The notes: generated from the sequence alone by a model not told the origin. 64,000 nucleotides of DNA from Mucilaginibacter_A sp965201005 (GCF_965201005.1 NZ_OZ241747.1:1426001-1490000), one strand, 5' to 3'. Shown: positions 24,827 to 34,356, counted from the stretch's first letter. Numbers and translations: made by a program.

Positions 24827-26506
24827 ATGGCAAGCAATGTATATGACGCGATTGTAATTGGTTCGGGTATTTCTGGCGGATGGGCCGCAAAAGAATTGAC
24901 TGAAAAAGGTTTAAAAACGATCGTATTAGAGCGCGGAAGAAATATTGAGCACATCAAAGATTATGTAAATGCAAACAAGGCACCCTGGGAATTTCCGCAC
25001 CGCGGCGGCAAAACGCAGGAAATGATCAAGGATTATCCGGTTTTGAACAGGGATTATACACTGAACGAAACAAACCTAAGTTACTGGACAAACGAAAAAG
25101 AAAGCCCTTATGTAGAAGTCAAGCCATTTGACTGGTTTCGCGGCTACCATGTTGGCGGGCGTTCGCTGATGTGGGGCAGACAGTCTTACCGCTGGGCCGA
25201 TTCTGATTTTGAAGCTAATATGCGTGATGGCATTGCAGTAGATTGGCCGATCCGTTATAAAGATTTAGAAAAATGGTACGGTTATGCCGAGCGCTTTGCA
25301 GGTATTTCCGGTAGCCGGGATGGTTTGGCCATCTTGCCAGACGGGGATTTTATGCCTCCGATGGAATTAAATGTGGTGGAAAAAGATGTGGCTGCCCGTT
25401 TAAAGCAACACTATAAAGGTATGCGCCCGATGATTATTGGCCGTACCGCAAATATTACAGTACCGCACAACAACCGCACCAACTGTCAGTACCGTAATAA
25501 ATGCTGGTTAGGTTGTCCGTTTGGTGCTTATTTCAGCACCCAATCTTCCACTTTGCCAGCAGCTATGGCAACTGGTAATTTAACGGTTCGCCCGTTTTCT
25601 ATTGTTACCCGGATTTTGTATGATAAAGACACCAAAAAAGCAACCGGTGTTGAAATCATTGATGCAGAAACCAAGCAAACATATGAGTACAAGGCTAAAA
25701 TCATCTTTGTAAACGCTTCAACTATTAATTCGGCCTGGGTATTAATGAATTCGGCCACGGATGTCTGGCCTGACGGATTAGGCAGCAGCAGCGGCGAATT
25801 GGGCCACAATCTGATGGACCATCACTTGAATGTTGGTGCTTCAGGTGAGGTAGAAGGGTACGAGGATAAATACTATTTCGGCCGACGTGCAAACGGTTTT
25901 TACATCCCCCGTTTCCGAAATACAAATGGTGAAAAACGAGATTATATTCGTGGTTTTGGTTATCAGGGTGGTGCAAGCAGACAGGGTTGGAGCCGGGATA
26001 TTGCCGAAATGAACATTGGAGGTGATTTTAAAGATGCCCTGTCAGAACCCGGAGGCTGGTCGATCGGTATGGGGGGCTTTGGCGAAACGTTACCTTATCA
26101 CGATAACAAAATGACGTTGGACAAAAACACAAAAGATGCCTGGGGCTTGCCAGTTGTTGCTATTGATGCCGTAATTCGTGACAATGAAAAGAAAATGCGC
26201 GCGGATATGATGCAGGATGCTAAAGAAATCCTGGAAGCCGGAGGTGCAAAAAATGTTCAAACCTACAATCAGGAAGCAGTATTAGGGAAGGGAATCCACG
26301 AAATGGGAACGGCAAGAATGGGCCGCGATCCTAAAACTTCTGTGTTAAATGAGTGGAACCAGGTTTGGGACGCTAAAAATGTTTTTGTAACTGATGGTGC
26401 TGCCATGACTTCAACTGCCTGCCAAAACCCATCGCTTACTTATATGGCACTCACAGCCCGTGCAGCAGATTATGCCGTTAGCGAATTGAAAAAAATGAAT
26501 ATCTAA
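24827..26506 (+). CDS. GMC-family oxidoreductase (glucoside 3-dehydrogenase catalytic subunit-like)
   Basis: FAD-dependent sugar dehydrogenase, 559 residues. N-terminal FAD Rossmann motif VIGSGISGGWAAKELTEKG and VLERGRN. GGRSLMWGRQSYRW is the FAD/substrate loop, CQYRNKCWLGCPFGAYFST resembles the cysteine-rich stretch of LacA-type glucoside 3-dehydrogenases, and IHEMGTARMG plus FVTDGAAMTSTACQNPSLTY hold the C-terminal catalytic His/Asn region. It has no signal peptide; such subunits are exported bound to a Tat-signalled small subunit, which here would be the gene at 28018. First gene of a long operon. Confidence 0.88.
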   Translation: MASNVYDAIVIGSGISGGWAAKELTEKGLKTIVLERGRNIEHIKDYVNANKAPWEFPHRGGKTQEMIKDYPVLNRDYTLNETNLSYWTNEKESPYVEVKPFDWFRGYHVGGRSLMWGRQSYRWADSDFEANMRDGIAVDWPIRYKDLEKWYGYAERFAGISGSRDGLAILPDGDFMPPMELNVVEKDVAARLKQHYKGMRPMIIGRTANITVPHNNRTNCQYRNKCWLGCPFGAYFSTQSSTLPAAMATGNLTVRPFSIVTRILYDKDTKKATGVEIIDAETKQTYEYKAKIIFVNASTINSAWVLMNSATDVWPDGLGSSSGELGHNLMDHHLNVGASGEVEGYEDKYYFGRRANGFYIPRFRNTNGEKRDYIRGFGYQGGASRQGWSRDIAEMNIGGDFKDALSEPGGWSIGMGGFGETLPYHDNKMTLDKNTKDAWGLPVVAIDAVIRDNEKKMRADMMQDAKEILEAGGAKNVQTYNQEAVLGKGIHEMGTARMGRDPKTSVLNEWNQVWDAKNVFVTDGAAMTSTACQNPSLTYMALTARAADYAVSELKKMNI

Positions 26507-26508
26507 AT

Positions 26509-26533
26509 ATGCTGTTTTTATCAGTATAAAATC
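26509..26533 (+). repeat. Solo type B repeat between operon genes
   Basis: ATGCTGTTTTTATCAGTAT plus AAAATC, placed directly after the GMC stop codon (26506) and before the Gfo/Idh gene. Confidence 0.8.
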
Positions 26534-26555
26534 AACCAATTTTTAAATTAAACAT

Positions 26556-27980
26556 ATGGAAAATCAGGATTCAAAACTTTCCCCAGGTTCTAGGAGAAGC
26601 TTTATAAAAAACTCAGCAATTGCAGCGGCGGCATTTACCATTGTTCCGCGGTTTGTTTTAGGCGGAAAAGGTTACACGGCGCCAAGTGATAAATTAATTG
26701 TTGCCGGTGTTGGTGCGGGCGGAAAAGGTGAAAGTGATATTGCCAATTTTTACAAAAGCGGCAAAGCTGAAATTGGGTTTTTGTGTGATGTGGACGATAG
26801 GCGTTCAGCGAGAACCAGAGCCAACTTCCCGAAAGCAAAATATTATAAAGACTGGCGCGAATTGATGGATAAAGAAGCTAAAAACTTTGACGCCGTTTCG
26901 GTTTCTACCCCGGATCATAATCACGCTATAATTGCATTGGCAGCCATGCAGCGACATAAACATGTGTATGTGCAAAAGCCTTTATCGCATGATATTTATG
27001 AAGCAAGGATGCTTACAGAAGCTGCCAAAAAATATAAAGTGGTTACACAAATGGGTAATCAAGGTGCTTCTAATGATGGTACACGTTTGTTGGCTGAATG
27101 GTACGATAATGGGATAATCGGAGATGTACATACAGTTTATTGTTGGACAGACCGCCCGGTTTGGCCACAAGGAATTGCCTGGCCATCTGCCAAACCTGAA
27201 ATCCCTAAGGAATTAAGCTGGGATTTATGGCTCGGCACTGCTCCATACAAAGATTACGTGGATAAGTTAGTTCCGTTCAACTGGCGTGGCTGGTGGGATT
27301 ACGGTACCGGTGCATTAGGTGATATGGGCTGCCATTTGGTCGAAGCTCCTTTTAGAGTGTTGGGATTACAGTATGCTAAAGATGTACAGGCCAGCGTAGG
27401 CAGTGTTTACGTGGATGAATTTAAACGCGGTATTTTCCCGGATAGTTGCCCGCCATCAAGTCATATTACGCTAACCTTTCCTAAAACGAAAAAAACCAAA
27501 GGTGAAATTACCTTGCATTGGATGGATGGTGGCATTCAGCCCGAGCGTCCGGAAGAATTAGGTGCCAATGAAAAGTTTGGTGATGATGGAAACGGCATCT
27601 TGTTTATCGGCACAAAAGGTAAAATGATGGCCAGCACTTATTCAGAAAACCCTTTGTTGCTGCCAACCTCACGTACTAAAGAAGTAAATGTTAAGCAAAC
27701 TTTTGCCCGCGTCCCGGGTCAGGCTAATGGGCATTACGCGCAATGGGTTGAAGCTTGTTTGGCTGGTTATGGCAAAAATGAAGTCAGTTCTCCGTTTGAA
27801 GTGGCCGGGCCTTTAACAGAAGCTTTGCTGATGGCGAATTTAGCTGTGCGTGGGCACGAGTTGAAAGGCGGACACATTAAAATGCTTTGGGACAATAAAG
27901 ATATGCGTATCACAAACTTTGATCCGGTGAATCAATATGTTAAGCGTAACTATCGTGAGGGTTGGAGTTTAAACGCATAA
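26556..27980 (+). CDS. Gfo/Idh/MocA-family oxidoreductase, Tat-exported
   Basis: 474 residues. A twin-arginine signal (SRRSFIKNSAIAAAAFTIV) is followed by a Rossmann NAD(P)-binding domain (KLIVAGVGAGGKGESDIANF) and the Gfo/Idh signature around HVYVQKPLSHDIYEARML, where the usual EKP is QKP. The C-terminal half has GYWWDYGTGALGDMGCHLVE-like strands (sequence WGWWDYG). Periplasmic members of this family act on sugars or keto-sugars, often with tightly bound cofactor. It is the second gene of the operon. Confidence 0.88.
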   Translation: MENQDSKLSPGSRRSFIKNSAIAAAAFTIVPRFVLGGKGYTAPSDKLIVAGVGAGGKGESDIANFYKSGKAEIGFLCDVDDRRSARTRANFPKAKYYKDWRELMDKEAKNFDAVSVSTPDHNHAIIALAAMQRHKHVYVQKPLSHDIYEARMLTEAAKKYKVVTQMGNQGASNDGTRLLAEWYDNGIIGDVHTVYCWTDRPVWPQGIAWPSAKPEIPKELSWDLWLGTAPYKDYVDKLVPFNWRGWWDYGTGALGDMGCHLVEAPFRVLGLQYAKDVQASVGSVYVDEFKRGIFPDSCPPSSHITLTFPKTKKTKGEITLHWMDGGIQPERPEELGANEKFGDDGNGILFIGTKGKMMASTYSENPLLLPTSRTKEVNVKQTFARVPGQANGHYAQWVEACLAGYGKNEVSSPFEVAGPLTEALLMANLAVRGHELKGGHIKMLWDNKDMRITNFDPVNQYVKRNYREGWSLNA

Positions 27981-27993
27981 TTTCTAAATCTTA

Positions 27994-28017
27994 ATACTGT
28001 TTTTACAACCTAAAAAT
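27994..28017 (+). repeat. Type B repeat exactly 24 nt ahead of start codon
   Basis: ATACTGTTTTTACAACC plus TAAAAAT, then the ATG at 28018. The same distance is seen at 33465 and 34381. Confidence 0.8.
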
Positions 28018-28587
28018 ATGGATAGAAGAGAAGCTATTTCTAAAGTCGCTTTATTACTGGGCGGTACAGTTTTGGGTGCCGAATTTTTTATCAGCGGATG
28101 TAAATCCGGCACAGACAAAGTAAAAGAATTATTTGGTCAAGATGATATTTCGTTTATGGACGAAATTGGCGAGACAATTTTGCCGGCCACTTCAACTCCC
28201 GGGGCAAAAGCTGCTGGTGTAGGCAAGTTTATGGCGGTTATGGTAAGAGATTGTTATAAGCCGGAAGATCAAAAAATTTTTACAGAAGGCATAACCAAAT
28301 TAGATGATGCCAGCAAAAAGAAAAACGGTAAAAAGTTCATGGAATGCGACCCGAAACAACGCACCGCTGTTTTGATTGATCTGGATAAAGAGCAAAAAGC
28401 TTATCAAACCAATAAAAAGAAAGAAGATCCCAATCATTATTTCCGGATGATGAAAGAGCTGACAATGCTGGGTTATTTCACTTCCGAAGTAGGTGCCACA
28501 AAAGCCTTACGCTATCTGCCTGTTCCGGGAAAATACGACGGCAATTATCCCTACAAAAAAGGTGATAAAGCCTGGGCACTTTCTTAA
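28018..28587 (+). CDS. Gluconate 2-dehydrogenase subunit 3 family protein
   Basis: 189 residues. Twin-arginine signal MDRREAISKVALLLGGTVLG then lipobox FISGC. The mature part has SFMDEIGETILPATSTPGAKAAGVGKF, the signature of the small (gamma) subunit of membrane-bound gluconate and glucoside-3-dehydrogenases. The subunit carries the catalytic GMC protein through the Tat system and anchors it at the membrane, so it is the natural partner of the gene at 24827. A repeat copy lies exactly 24 nt ahead of the ATG. Confidence 0.88.
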   Translation: MDRREAISKVALLLGGTVLGAEFFISGCKSGTDKVKELFGQDDISFMDEIGETILPATSTPGAKAAGVGKFMAVMVRDCYKPEDQKIFTEGITKLDDASKKKNGKKFMECDPKQRTAVLIDLDKEQKAYQTNKKKEDPNHYFRMMKELTMLGYFTSEVGATKALRYLPVPGKYDGNYPYKKGDKAWALS

Positions 28588-28599
28588 GACAATAGGTAC

Positions 28600-29751
28600 A
28601 TGAAGTTGAAATTAGGAATGATTGGCGGCGGGCAAGGTGCATTTATCGGTGCTATTCATCGTATTGCCGCCCGGATGGATAATCAATATGATTTGGTTTG
28701 CGGCGCATTCAGCAGTGATCCTGAAAAGTCAAAAGCCAGCGGTTTATTGTTAGATATTAAGGAAAACAGGATTTACAACTCCTGGCAGGAACTAATTGAA
28801 CAGGAAAAGCAGCTGCCCGAATCAGAACGAGTGCAGGTAATTAGTATTGTTACGCCAAACCATGTCCATTTTGCACCTGCAAAAACAGCATTGCAAAACG
28901 GTTTTCACGTGATACTGGACAAGCCTGCGACTTTTTCTCTGCAAGAAGCAAAAGAACTACAGCAGATTATCGATCAAACCGATAATCTGCTTTGTTTAAC
29001 ACATACCTATACCGGTTATCCAATGGTAAAAGAAGCAAAGCAACTTGTAAAATCAGGCAAAATTGGTAAAATAAGAAAAATTTATGTTGAATATCCGCAA
29101 GGCTGGTTAAGTAAATTTGAAGAAGGTAGCGAGAATAAGCAGGCCTCCTGGCGTACTGATCCAACCAAGAGCGGTATTGCCGGTGCCATGGGCGATATTG
29201 GTACACATGCTTTTAACCTATGCGAATATGTTTCTGGTTTAGAGATTACAAAGCTTTGTGCAGATATAAATATTGTGGTAGAAGGTCGGCAATTAGACGA
29301 TGACGGTGCTGTTTTATTAAAATTTAACAATGGTGCAAGCGGTGTTTTAATAGCTACTCAGGTTGCTGCTGGAGAAGAAAACAACGTTAAAATCAGGGTT
29401 TATGGTGAAAATGGCGGTATTGAATGGCAACAGGCCGATGCTAACACGCTAAAAGTCATGCAGCTGGATCAACCGGTAGAAATATGGCGAACAGGCGGTG
29501 GGTATACCAGTTCTTTCGCACAGCAAAACACACGTACGCCGGCCGGTCATCCCGAAGGATATCTGGAGGCTTTTGCCAATCTTTATAAAAACTTCGCTTT
29601 AACAGTAAAAGCTAAAATTGAAGGCCGTACAGCATCCTTAGAAAACCTGGACTTTCCGGGAATTGAAGAAGGTGTACGCGGAATGGCTTTTATCGAAAAT
29701 GTAATTGCTTCGGGAAAATCTACAGAAAAATGGATTGACTTCAGCGTCTAA
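28600..29751 (+). CDS. Gfo/Idh/MocA-family oxidoreductase, cytoplasmic
   Basis: 383 residues without a signal peptide. N-terminal MKLKLGMIGGGQGAFIGAIH is the dinucleotide-binding motif and HVILDKPATFSLQEAKEL holds the family's catalytic-lysine DKP. Middle region GIAGAMGDIGTHAFNLCEY is the C-terminal-domain His-containing strand. It probably reduces or oxidises a keto-sugar made by the periplasmic enzymes. It starts 12 bp after the subunit-3 gene and is followed by a TIM-barrel isomerase. Confidence 0.9.
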   Translation: MKLKLGMIGGGQGAFIGAIHRIAARMDNQYDLVCGAFSSDPEKSKASGLLLDIKENRIYNSWQELIEQEKQLPESERVQVISIVTPNHVHFAPAKTALQNGFHVILDKPATFSLQEAKELQQIIDQTDNLLCLTHTYTGYPMVKEAKQLVKSGKIGKIRKIYVEYPQGWLSKFEEGSENKQASWRTDPTKSGIAGAMGDIGTHAFNLCEYVSGLEITKLCADINIVVEGRQLDDDGAVLLKFNNGASGVLIATQVAAGEENNVKIRVYGENGGIEWQQADANTLKVMQLDQPVEIWRTGGGYTSSFAQQNTRTPAGHPEGYLEAFANLYKNFALTVKAKIEGRTASLENLDFPGIEEGVRGMAFIENVIASGKSTEKWIDFSV

Positions 29752-29764
29752 ACAAATAAATAAT

Positions 29765-30817
29765 ATGACTACTTTATTAGGTCCTGGTATATTTTTAGCA
29801 CAATTTATCGGAGATCAGGCCCCATTTAACACATTGGACGGGATTTGCAAATGGGCCGCGGATTTAGGTTTTGCAGGGATACAGATGCCTACCAACAATG
29901 CTTCTTTTATCGACCTAAAACTGGCGGCAGAAAGTCAGACTTATGCCGATGATCTAAAAGGGAAAGTAAACAGTTATGGCTTGCAGATCACCGAACTTTC
30001 AACGCATTTGCAAGGACAATTGATAGCTGTAAATCCGGCTTATGATACTTTGTTTGATGCATTTGCACCGGCTCAGTACAAAAACAACCCCAAAGCACGA
30101 ACAGAATGGGCCGTTCAGCAATTAAAATATGCCGCAAAAGCTTCTCAAAACTTAGGTCTGAAAGCACATGCTACTTTTAGCGGTGCATTGTTATGGCCAA
30201 TGGTTTATCCCTGGCCGCAACGTCCTGCCGGTTTGGTTGAGGAAGGTTTTACAGAATTGGCCAATCGCTGGCTGCCGGTTTTAAATGAGTTTGATGCTTG
30301 CGGAATCGATCTGTGTTATGAAATACATCCCGGGGAAGATTTGCATGATGGTATAACTTATGAAATGTTCCTTGAAAAAGTGAACAATCACCCGCGTGCC
30401 TGTTTGCTATATGACCCTTCGCATTTTGTGCTGCAATGCCTGGATTATTTAACATATATCGATATCTACCATGAGCGCATCAAAATGTTCCACGTAAAAG
30501 ATGCAGAGTTTAACCCAACCGGAAAACAAGGCGTTTATGGTGGTTATCAAAACTGGATAGATCGTGCAGGCCGTTTCCGTTCGCTGGGTGACGGTCAGGT
30601 TGATTTCAAAGCGATTTTCAGCAAATTGGCCGCTTATGATTATAAAGGCTGGGCTGTTTTAGAGTGGGAATGTGCCATCAAAAATCAGGAAGACGGGGCG
30701 CGTGAAGGTGCAGAATTTATCAAAAATCACATCATCAAAGTAACTGAAAAAGCTTTTGATGATTTTGCGGCTTCGGGAGCAGATGCTTCTTTTAACCGTA
30801 CTTTATTAGGAATATAA
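29765..30817 (+). CDS. Sugar phosphate isomerase/epimerase (TIM barrel)
   Basis: About 350 residues from MTTLLGPGIFLAQFIGDQ; the frame is open upstream into the previous gene but ATG at 29765 follows its stop by 13 bp. Features of the xylose-isomerase-like fold: GFAGIQMPTNNASF, DLCYEIHPGEDLHDG, CLLYDPSHFVLQC, IKMFHVKDAEFNPTGKQGVYGG and GWAVLEWECAIKNQEDG, which together supply the metal-binding Glu/Asp/His set. Two repeat cores lie in frame (29898 and 30783), giving NASFIDLKLAA and DASFNRTLLGI. Confidence 0.9.
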   Translation: MTTLLGPGIFLAQFIGDQAPFNTLDGICKWAADLGFAGIQMPTNNASFIDLKLAAESQTYADDLKGKVNSYGLQITELSTHLQGQLIAVNPAYDTLFDAFAPAQYKNNPKARTEWAVQQLKYAAKASQNLGLKAHATFSGALLWPMVYPWPQRPAGLVEEGFTELANRWLPVLNEFDACGIDLCYEIHPGEDLHDGITYEMFLEKVNNHPRACLLYDPSHFVLQCLDYLTYIDIYHERIKMFHVKDAEFNPTGKQGVYGGYQNWIDRAGRFRSLGDGQVDFKAIFSKLAAYDYKGWAVLEWECAIKNQEDGAREGAEFIKNHIIKVTEKAFDDFAASGADASFNRTLLGI

Positions 30818-30832
30818 TTAATACAAATATCT

Positions 30833-31267
30833 ATGAAAAAGACATTTATCATCTTGAGCCTGTGTGGCGTTATCGCTGCCTGCAGCAATAATAAATCAGA
30901 CCAGAATGTAAGTAACGAAACTACTGCTCCTGCAGATCAGACTGCAAAATCAGCAGAAACCGCAACCAACACCAACGCAAGCAGCACAGGTACAACAGGA
31001 TTGAGCAATGCCAATTCTAAAGGTGCACAGCTTATTGCTTCTTCAGATTGTTTAGGCTGCCATAAAGAACAGGAAAAATTAGTTGGTCCGGCTTACAAAG
31101 ATGTTGCGGCCAAATATCCGCCAACAGAAGGAAATATTGATAAACTGGCCAAAAAAGTTATCTCTGGCGGAAGTGGTGTTTGGGGTGAAGTGCCGATGAC
31201 GCCGCATCCAAATTTAGCTTTAAATGATGCCAAAGAAATGGTCAAATACATCTTATCGCTCAATTAA
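30833..31267 (+). CDS. Lipoprotein c-type cytochrome
   Basis: 144 residues. Signal and lipobox MKKTFIILSLCGVIAACSNN, then a low-complexity Thr/Asn/Ala linker (about 22-60), then one class I cytochrome c domain with CLGCH (heme) and distal Met in EVPMTPHPNLALN. In glucoside-3-dehydrogenases, a cytochrome c accepts the electrons from the GMC subunit; this one fits that job in the same operon. Confidence 0.92.
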   Translation: MKKTFIILSLCGVIAACSNNKSDQNVSNETTAPADQTAKSAETATNTNASSTGTTGLSNANSKGAQLIASSDCLGCHKEQEKLVGPAYKDVAAKYPPTEGNIDKLAKKVISGGSGVWGEVPMTPHPNLALNDAKEMVKYILSLN

Positions 31268-31298
31268 TCCTTCAATCTAAACCTAAAACCAATTATAT

Positions 31299-32543
31299 AT
31301 GACGGCTGCCATTCGTACCAAGTTATCAGCAATGATGTTTCTGGAATTTTTTATCTGGGGATCTTGGTTTGTAACGCTTGGAACATTTTTGGGAAGTAAT
31401 TTAAAGGCATCGGGAGCCGAGAGCGGGGCGGTTTTTTCAACTCAATCCTGGGGCGCAATTGTTGCACCGTTTATTGTTGGTTTGATCGCCGACCGTTATT
31501 TTAATGCAGAAAAAATACTTGGGATTCTGCATATTGCTGGTGCACTTTTGATGTATCAGCTGTATAATGCTGCTAACATCAGCGTATTTTATCCTTATGT
31601 GTTAGGTTACATGATTTTGTTTATGCCAACTTTAGCATTAGTTAATTCAGTGTCTTTTAACCAGATCGGAGATCCTGAAAAAGAGTTTTCGTCCATTCGC
31701 ATTTGGGGTACAATTGGCTGGATTGCTGCCGGTTTATTAATAAGTTATATTTTCCATTGGGATTCTAAACAAGATACGGAGAACGGTTTGCTTAAAAACA
31801 CTTTTCTGATGGCTGGTATTGCGTCGTTAGTTTTAGGCTTGTTCAGTTTTACACTTCCAAAAACTCCACCCAAAATAGATTCATCTGAAAAAGTAACGAT
31901 TAGTGATGTTTTAGGTTTAGACGCATTACGTTTACTGAAAGACAAAAACTTCCTGATCTTCTTTATTTCTTCAATTCTGATCTGCATTCCGCTGGCATTT
32001 TATTACCAGAATGCGAACCTGTTTCTTTCAAACATTGGTGTGGATAATCCTACCGGTAAAATGACGATCGGGCAGGTTTCCGAAGTATTGTTCCTGTTGT
32101 TTATTCCGGTCTTCTTTTCCAGATTCGGGTTTAAAAAAACCATTTTGGTGGGTATGCTTGCCTGGGCAATCCGTTATGCTTTATTTGCTTATGGAAATTC
32201 CACCAATCTCAGTTTTATGTTGATTATTGGCATTGCGCTGCATGGAGTTTGTTATGATTTCTTCTTTGTATCCGGTCAGATTTATACTGATTCTAAAGCT
32301 GGAGAAAAATACAAAAGTTCTGCCCAGGGTTTAATTACGCTTGCAACCTATGGAGTTGGTATGCTAATTGGCTTTGCTGTGGCAGGTATGATAACAGATA
32401 CTTACAAAGTAGCAGATGGTACAATTGATTGGAAAATGGTTTGGATTATTCCTGCCGGAATTGCTGCTGTAGTATTTTTATTATTTGCTTTTTTGTTCAA
32501 TGATAAATCTAAATCAGAAATAAAAATCGCTGATGTTATCTAA
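31299..32543 (+). CDS. MFS transporter, NupG-type nucleoside:H+ symporter family
   Basis: 414 residues with about 12 hydrophobic segments. N-terminal RTKLSAMMFLEFFIWGSWFV and GLIADRYFNAEKILGI (the loop 2-3 MFS motif) are typical of the NupG/XapB family. In Bacteroidota such proteins also occur in sugar clusters, so the substrate may be a keto-sugar or sugar derivative rather than a nucleoside. It overlaps the next gene by 11 bp. Confidence 0.85.
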   Translation: MTAAIRTKLSAMMFLEFFIWGSWFVTLGTFLGSNLKASGAESGAVFSTQSWGAIVAPFIVGLIADRYFNAEKILGILHIAGALLMYQLYNAANISVFYPYVLGYMILFMPTLALVNSVSFNQIGDPEKEFSSIRIWGTIGWIAAGLLISYIFHWDSKQDTENGLLKNTFLMAGIASLVLGLFSFTLPKTPPKIDSSEKVTISDVLGLDALRLLKDKNFLIFFISSILICIPLAFYYQNANLFLSNIGVDNPTGKMTIGQVSEVLFLLFIPVFFSRFGFKKTILVGMLAWAIRYALFAYGNSTNLSFMLIIGIALHGVCYDFFFVSGQIYTDSKAGEKYKSSAQGLITLATYGVGMLIGFAVAGMITDTYKVADGTIDWKMVWIIPAGIAAVVFLLFAFLFNDKSKSEIKIADVI

Positions 32544-33420
32544 CCAAAACCGTCGTGCTGCCCTGAAAAATATTTTAGCAGGAACGGCAACTGTTGCTGC
32601 AGCAGGCAGCCTTGCTTCTTTTACAACCTCAAAAATGGAATCTGCTAATTTGGCGTTGAAAGGTAATATCAATCATTCTGTTTGCAGATGGCCTTACAAT
32701 GAGTTTTCTTTAGATGAATTGTGTATTCAGGCCAAAAAAATCGGCATCAAAGGAATCGATCTGATCGGACCGAAAGAGTGGCCGATTTTGAAAAATCATG
32801 GCATGGATTCGCCGATGTGTAACGGTGCCGAAATCAGTTTAACAGAAGGTTTTAACAACAAAAAATACCATGAAATTTTAGTTAAAAACTATGCTGAAAT
32901 AATCCCGCTGGTTGCAAAAGCTGGTTATACCAACCTGATTTGTTTCAGCGGAAGCCGGGCCGGGATGGACAATGAAACTGGCTGGAACAATTGTGTAGAA
33001 GGTTTAAAAAAAGTAATTGGGCTGGCCGAGAAGCATAAAGTTGTTTTGGTAATGGAACTGCTGAACAGCAAACGCGACCATAAAGATTATCAATGCGACC
33101 GCACTTCGTGGGGGGCAGAACTTTGTAAAAGATTAGGGTCAGAAAATTTTAAATTATTGTTTGATATTTATCACATGCAAATTGATGAAGGTGACATCAT
33201 TCAAAATATCCGTGATTATAATCAATATATTGCCCATTACCATACCGGCGGCGTACCTGGCCGGAACGAAATTGACGACACACAGGAGTTGTACTATCCG
33301 GCAATCATGCGGGCCATTGTAAAAACCGGTTTTAAAGGATATGTTGCACAAGAATTTATCCCGAAGCAAAAAGACAAATTAGTATCGTTAAAAAAAGCAA
33401 TCGAAATTTGTGATGTTTAA
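32533..33420 (+). CDS. Hydroxypyruvate isomerase-like TIM-barrel protein, Tat-exported
   Basis: 295 residues. Twin-arginine signal NRRAALKNILAGTATVAAAG. The mature part has the hydroxypyruvate isomerase-like set: HSVCRWPYNEFSLDELC, LICFSGSRAGMDNETGW, LVMELLNSKRDHKDYQCDRT, LLFDIYHMQIDEGDII, YIAHYHTGGVPGRNEI and GYVAQEFIPKQKDK, which supply Glu/Asp/His metal ligands. It starts inside the end of the transporter gene (11-bp overlap). In-frame repeat copy at 32612-32638 encodes LASFTTSKME near the cleavage region. Confidence 0.87.
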   Translation: MLSNQNRRAALKNILAGTATVAAAGSLASFTTSKMESANLALKGNINHSVCRWPYNEFSLDELCIQAKKIGIKGIDLIGPKEWPILKNHGMDSPMCNGAEISLTEGFNNKKYHEILVKNYAEIIPLVAKAGYTNLICFSGSRAGMDNETGWNNCVEGLKKVIGLAEKHKVVLVMELLNSKRDHKDYQCDRTSWGAELCKRLGSENFKLLFDIYHMQIDEGDIIQNIRDYNQYIAHYHTGGVPGRNEIDDTQELYYPAIMRAIVKTGFKGYVAQEFIPKQKDKLVSLKKAIEICDV

Positions 33421-33440
33421 AAATATGGGGTAAAAATAGT

Positions 33441-33464
33441 ATACTTCTTTTATCAGCCAAAATT
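33441..33464 (+). repeat. Type A repeat exactly 24 nt ahead of start codon
   Basis: ATACTTCTTTTATCAGCC plus AAAATT, then ATG at 33465. Same geometry as at 28018 and 34381. Confidence 0.85.
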
Positions 33465-34337
33465 ATGATTACCAGAAAAAAATTTATAACCCAAACCGGT
33501 TTGGCCTCAGCCGCAGCTCTGCTGTTACCAAATGCACTGTTTGCAAAGCCTAAGTATAAAATAGGCCTGCAACTATATAGTTTACGTGATCAGATTGGTA
33601 ACGATATTAAAGGCGTAATTGCCAAAGCGGCCAAAGCAGGTTATCAGGAGTTAGAAACTTTCGGTTATGATCCGAACAAAGGTTTTTTCGGTTTGAAGCC
33701 AAAAGAGCTAAAAGAAACATTGGCCGCAAATGGTATGACTACGCCGAGCGGACATTATGGCCTTGATTCTTATTTAGGGACAGCAAATCAAGAAGTTTTA
33801 AAAGTATATATTGATGTGGCAAAAAATGCTGGTCAGGATTATATAACCATCCCGTATATCGGTGCAGAATTGCGTAAAACAAAAGATGATTTTAAAAATC
33901 TTGCCGAAAAAATGAATTCAGCAGCAGAGATATGCAAAAAGTCAGGATTAAAGCTGGCTTATCACAACCATGATTTTGAATTTAAACCAATTGACGGAAC
34001 AATGCTCTATGATGTTTTATTGAAAGAGACAGAACCTAAATTGGTAAGTTTTGAAATGGACATTTACTGGGTGGTTCGGGCAGGGCAGGATCCGGTACAG
34101 TTGATTGACCAGCATCCTGGCCGTTTTCACATGTGGCACATTAAGGATATGGATAAAAACAAGCCGGAGTTAAATACCGAAGTGGGCAGCGGAAGTATTG
34201 ATTTTAAAAAGATTTTTACAAAAGCAAAAAAAGCTGGTTTGAAACATATTTTTATGGAACAGGAAAATTTCACCAATATCGATCCTTATAAAAGTATTGC
34301 CCAAAGTGCCCATTATATTAAAACCATATTGCTTTAA
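33465..34337 (+). CDS. Sugar phosphate isomerase/epimerase, exported
   Basis: 290 residues. Signal MITRKKFITQTGLASAAALLL ending in ALFAKP. Family motifs: YKIGLQLYSLRDQIGNDI, GLKLAYHNHDFEFKPIDG, FEMDIYWVVRAGQDPVQL, RFHMWHIKDMDKNKPELNTE and KHIFMEQENFTNI, giving the metal-site Glu, Asp, His and Glu. It is closely similar to the gene at 48388, so the two are probably paralogues in related catabolic groups. A repeat copy ends directly at the start codon. Confidence 0.9.
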   Translation: MITRKKFITQTGLASAAALLLPNALFAKPKYKIGLQLYSLRDQIGNDIKGVIAKAAKAGYQELETFGYDPNKGFFGLKPKELKETLAANGMTTPSGHYGLDSYLGTANQEVLKVYIDVAKNAGQDYITIPYIGAELRKTKDDFKNLAEKMNSAAEICKKSGLKLAYHNHDFEFKPIDGTMLYDVLLKETEPKLVSFEMDIYWVVRAGQDPVQLIDQHPGRFHMWHIKDMDKNKPELNTEVGSGSIDFKKIFTKAKKAGLKHIFMEQENFTNIDPYKSIAQSAHYIKTILL

Positions 34338-34356
34338 TTGATTCTGTTTATTTAGA

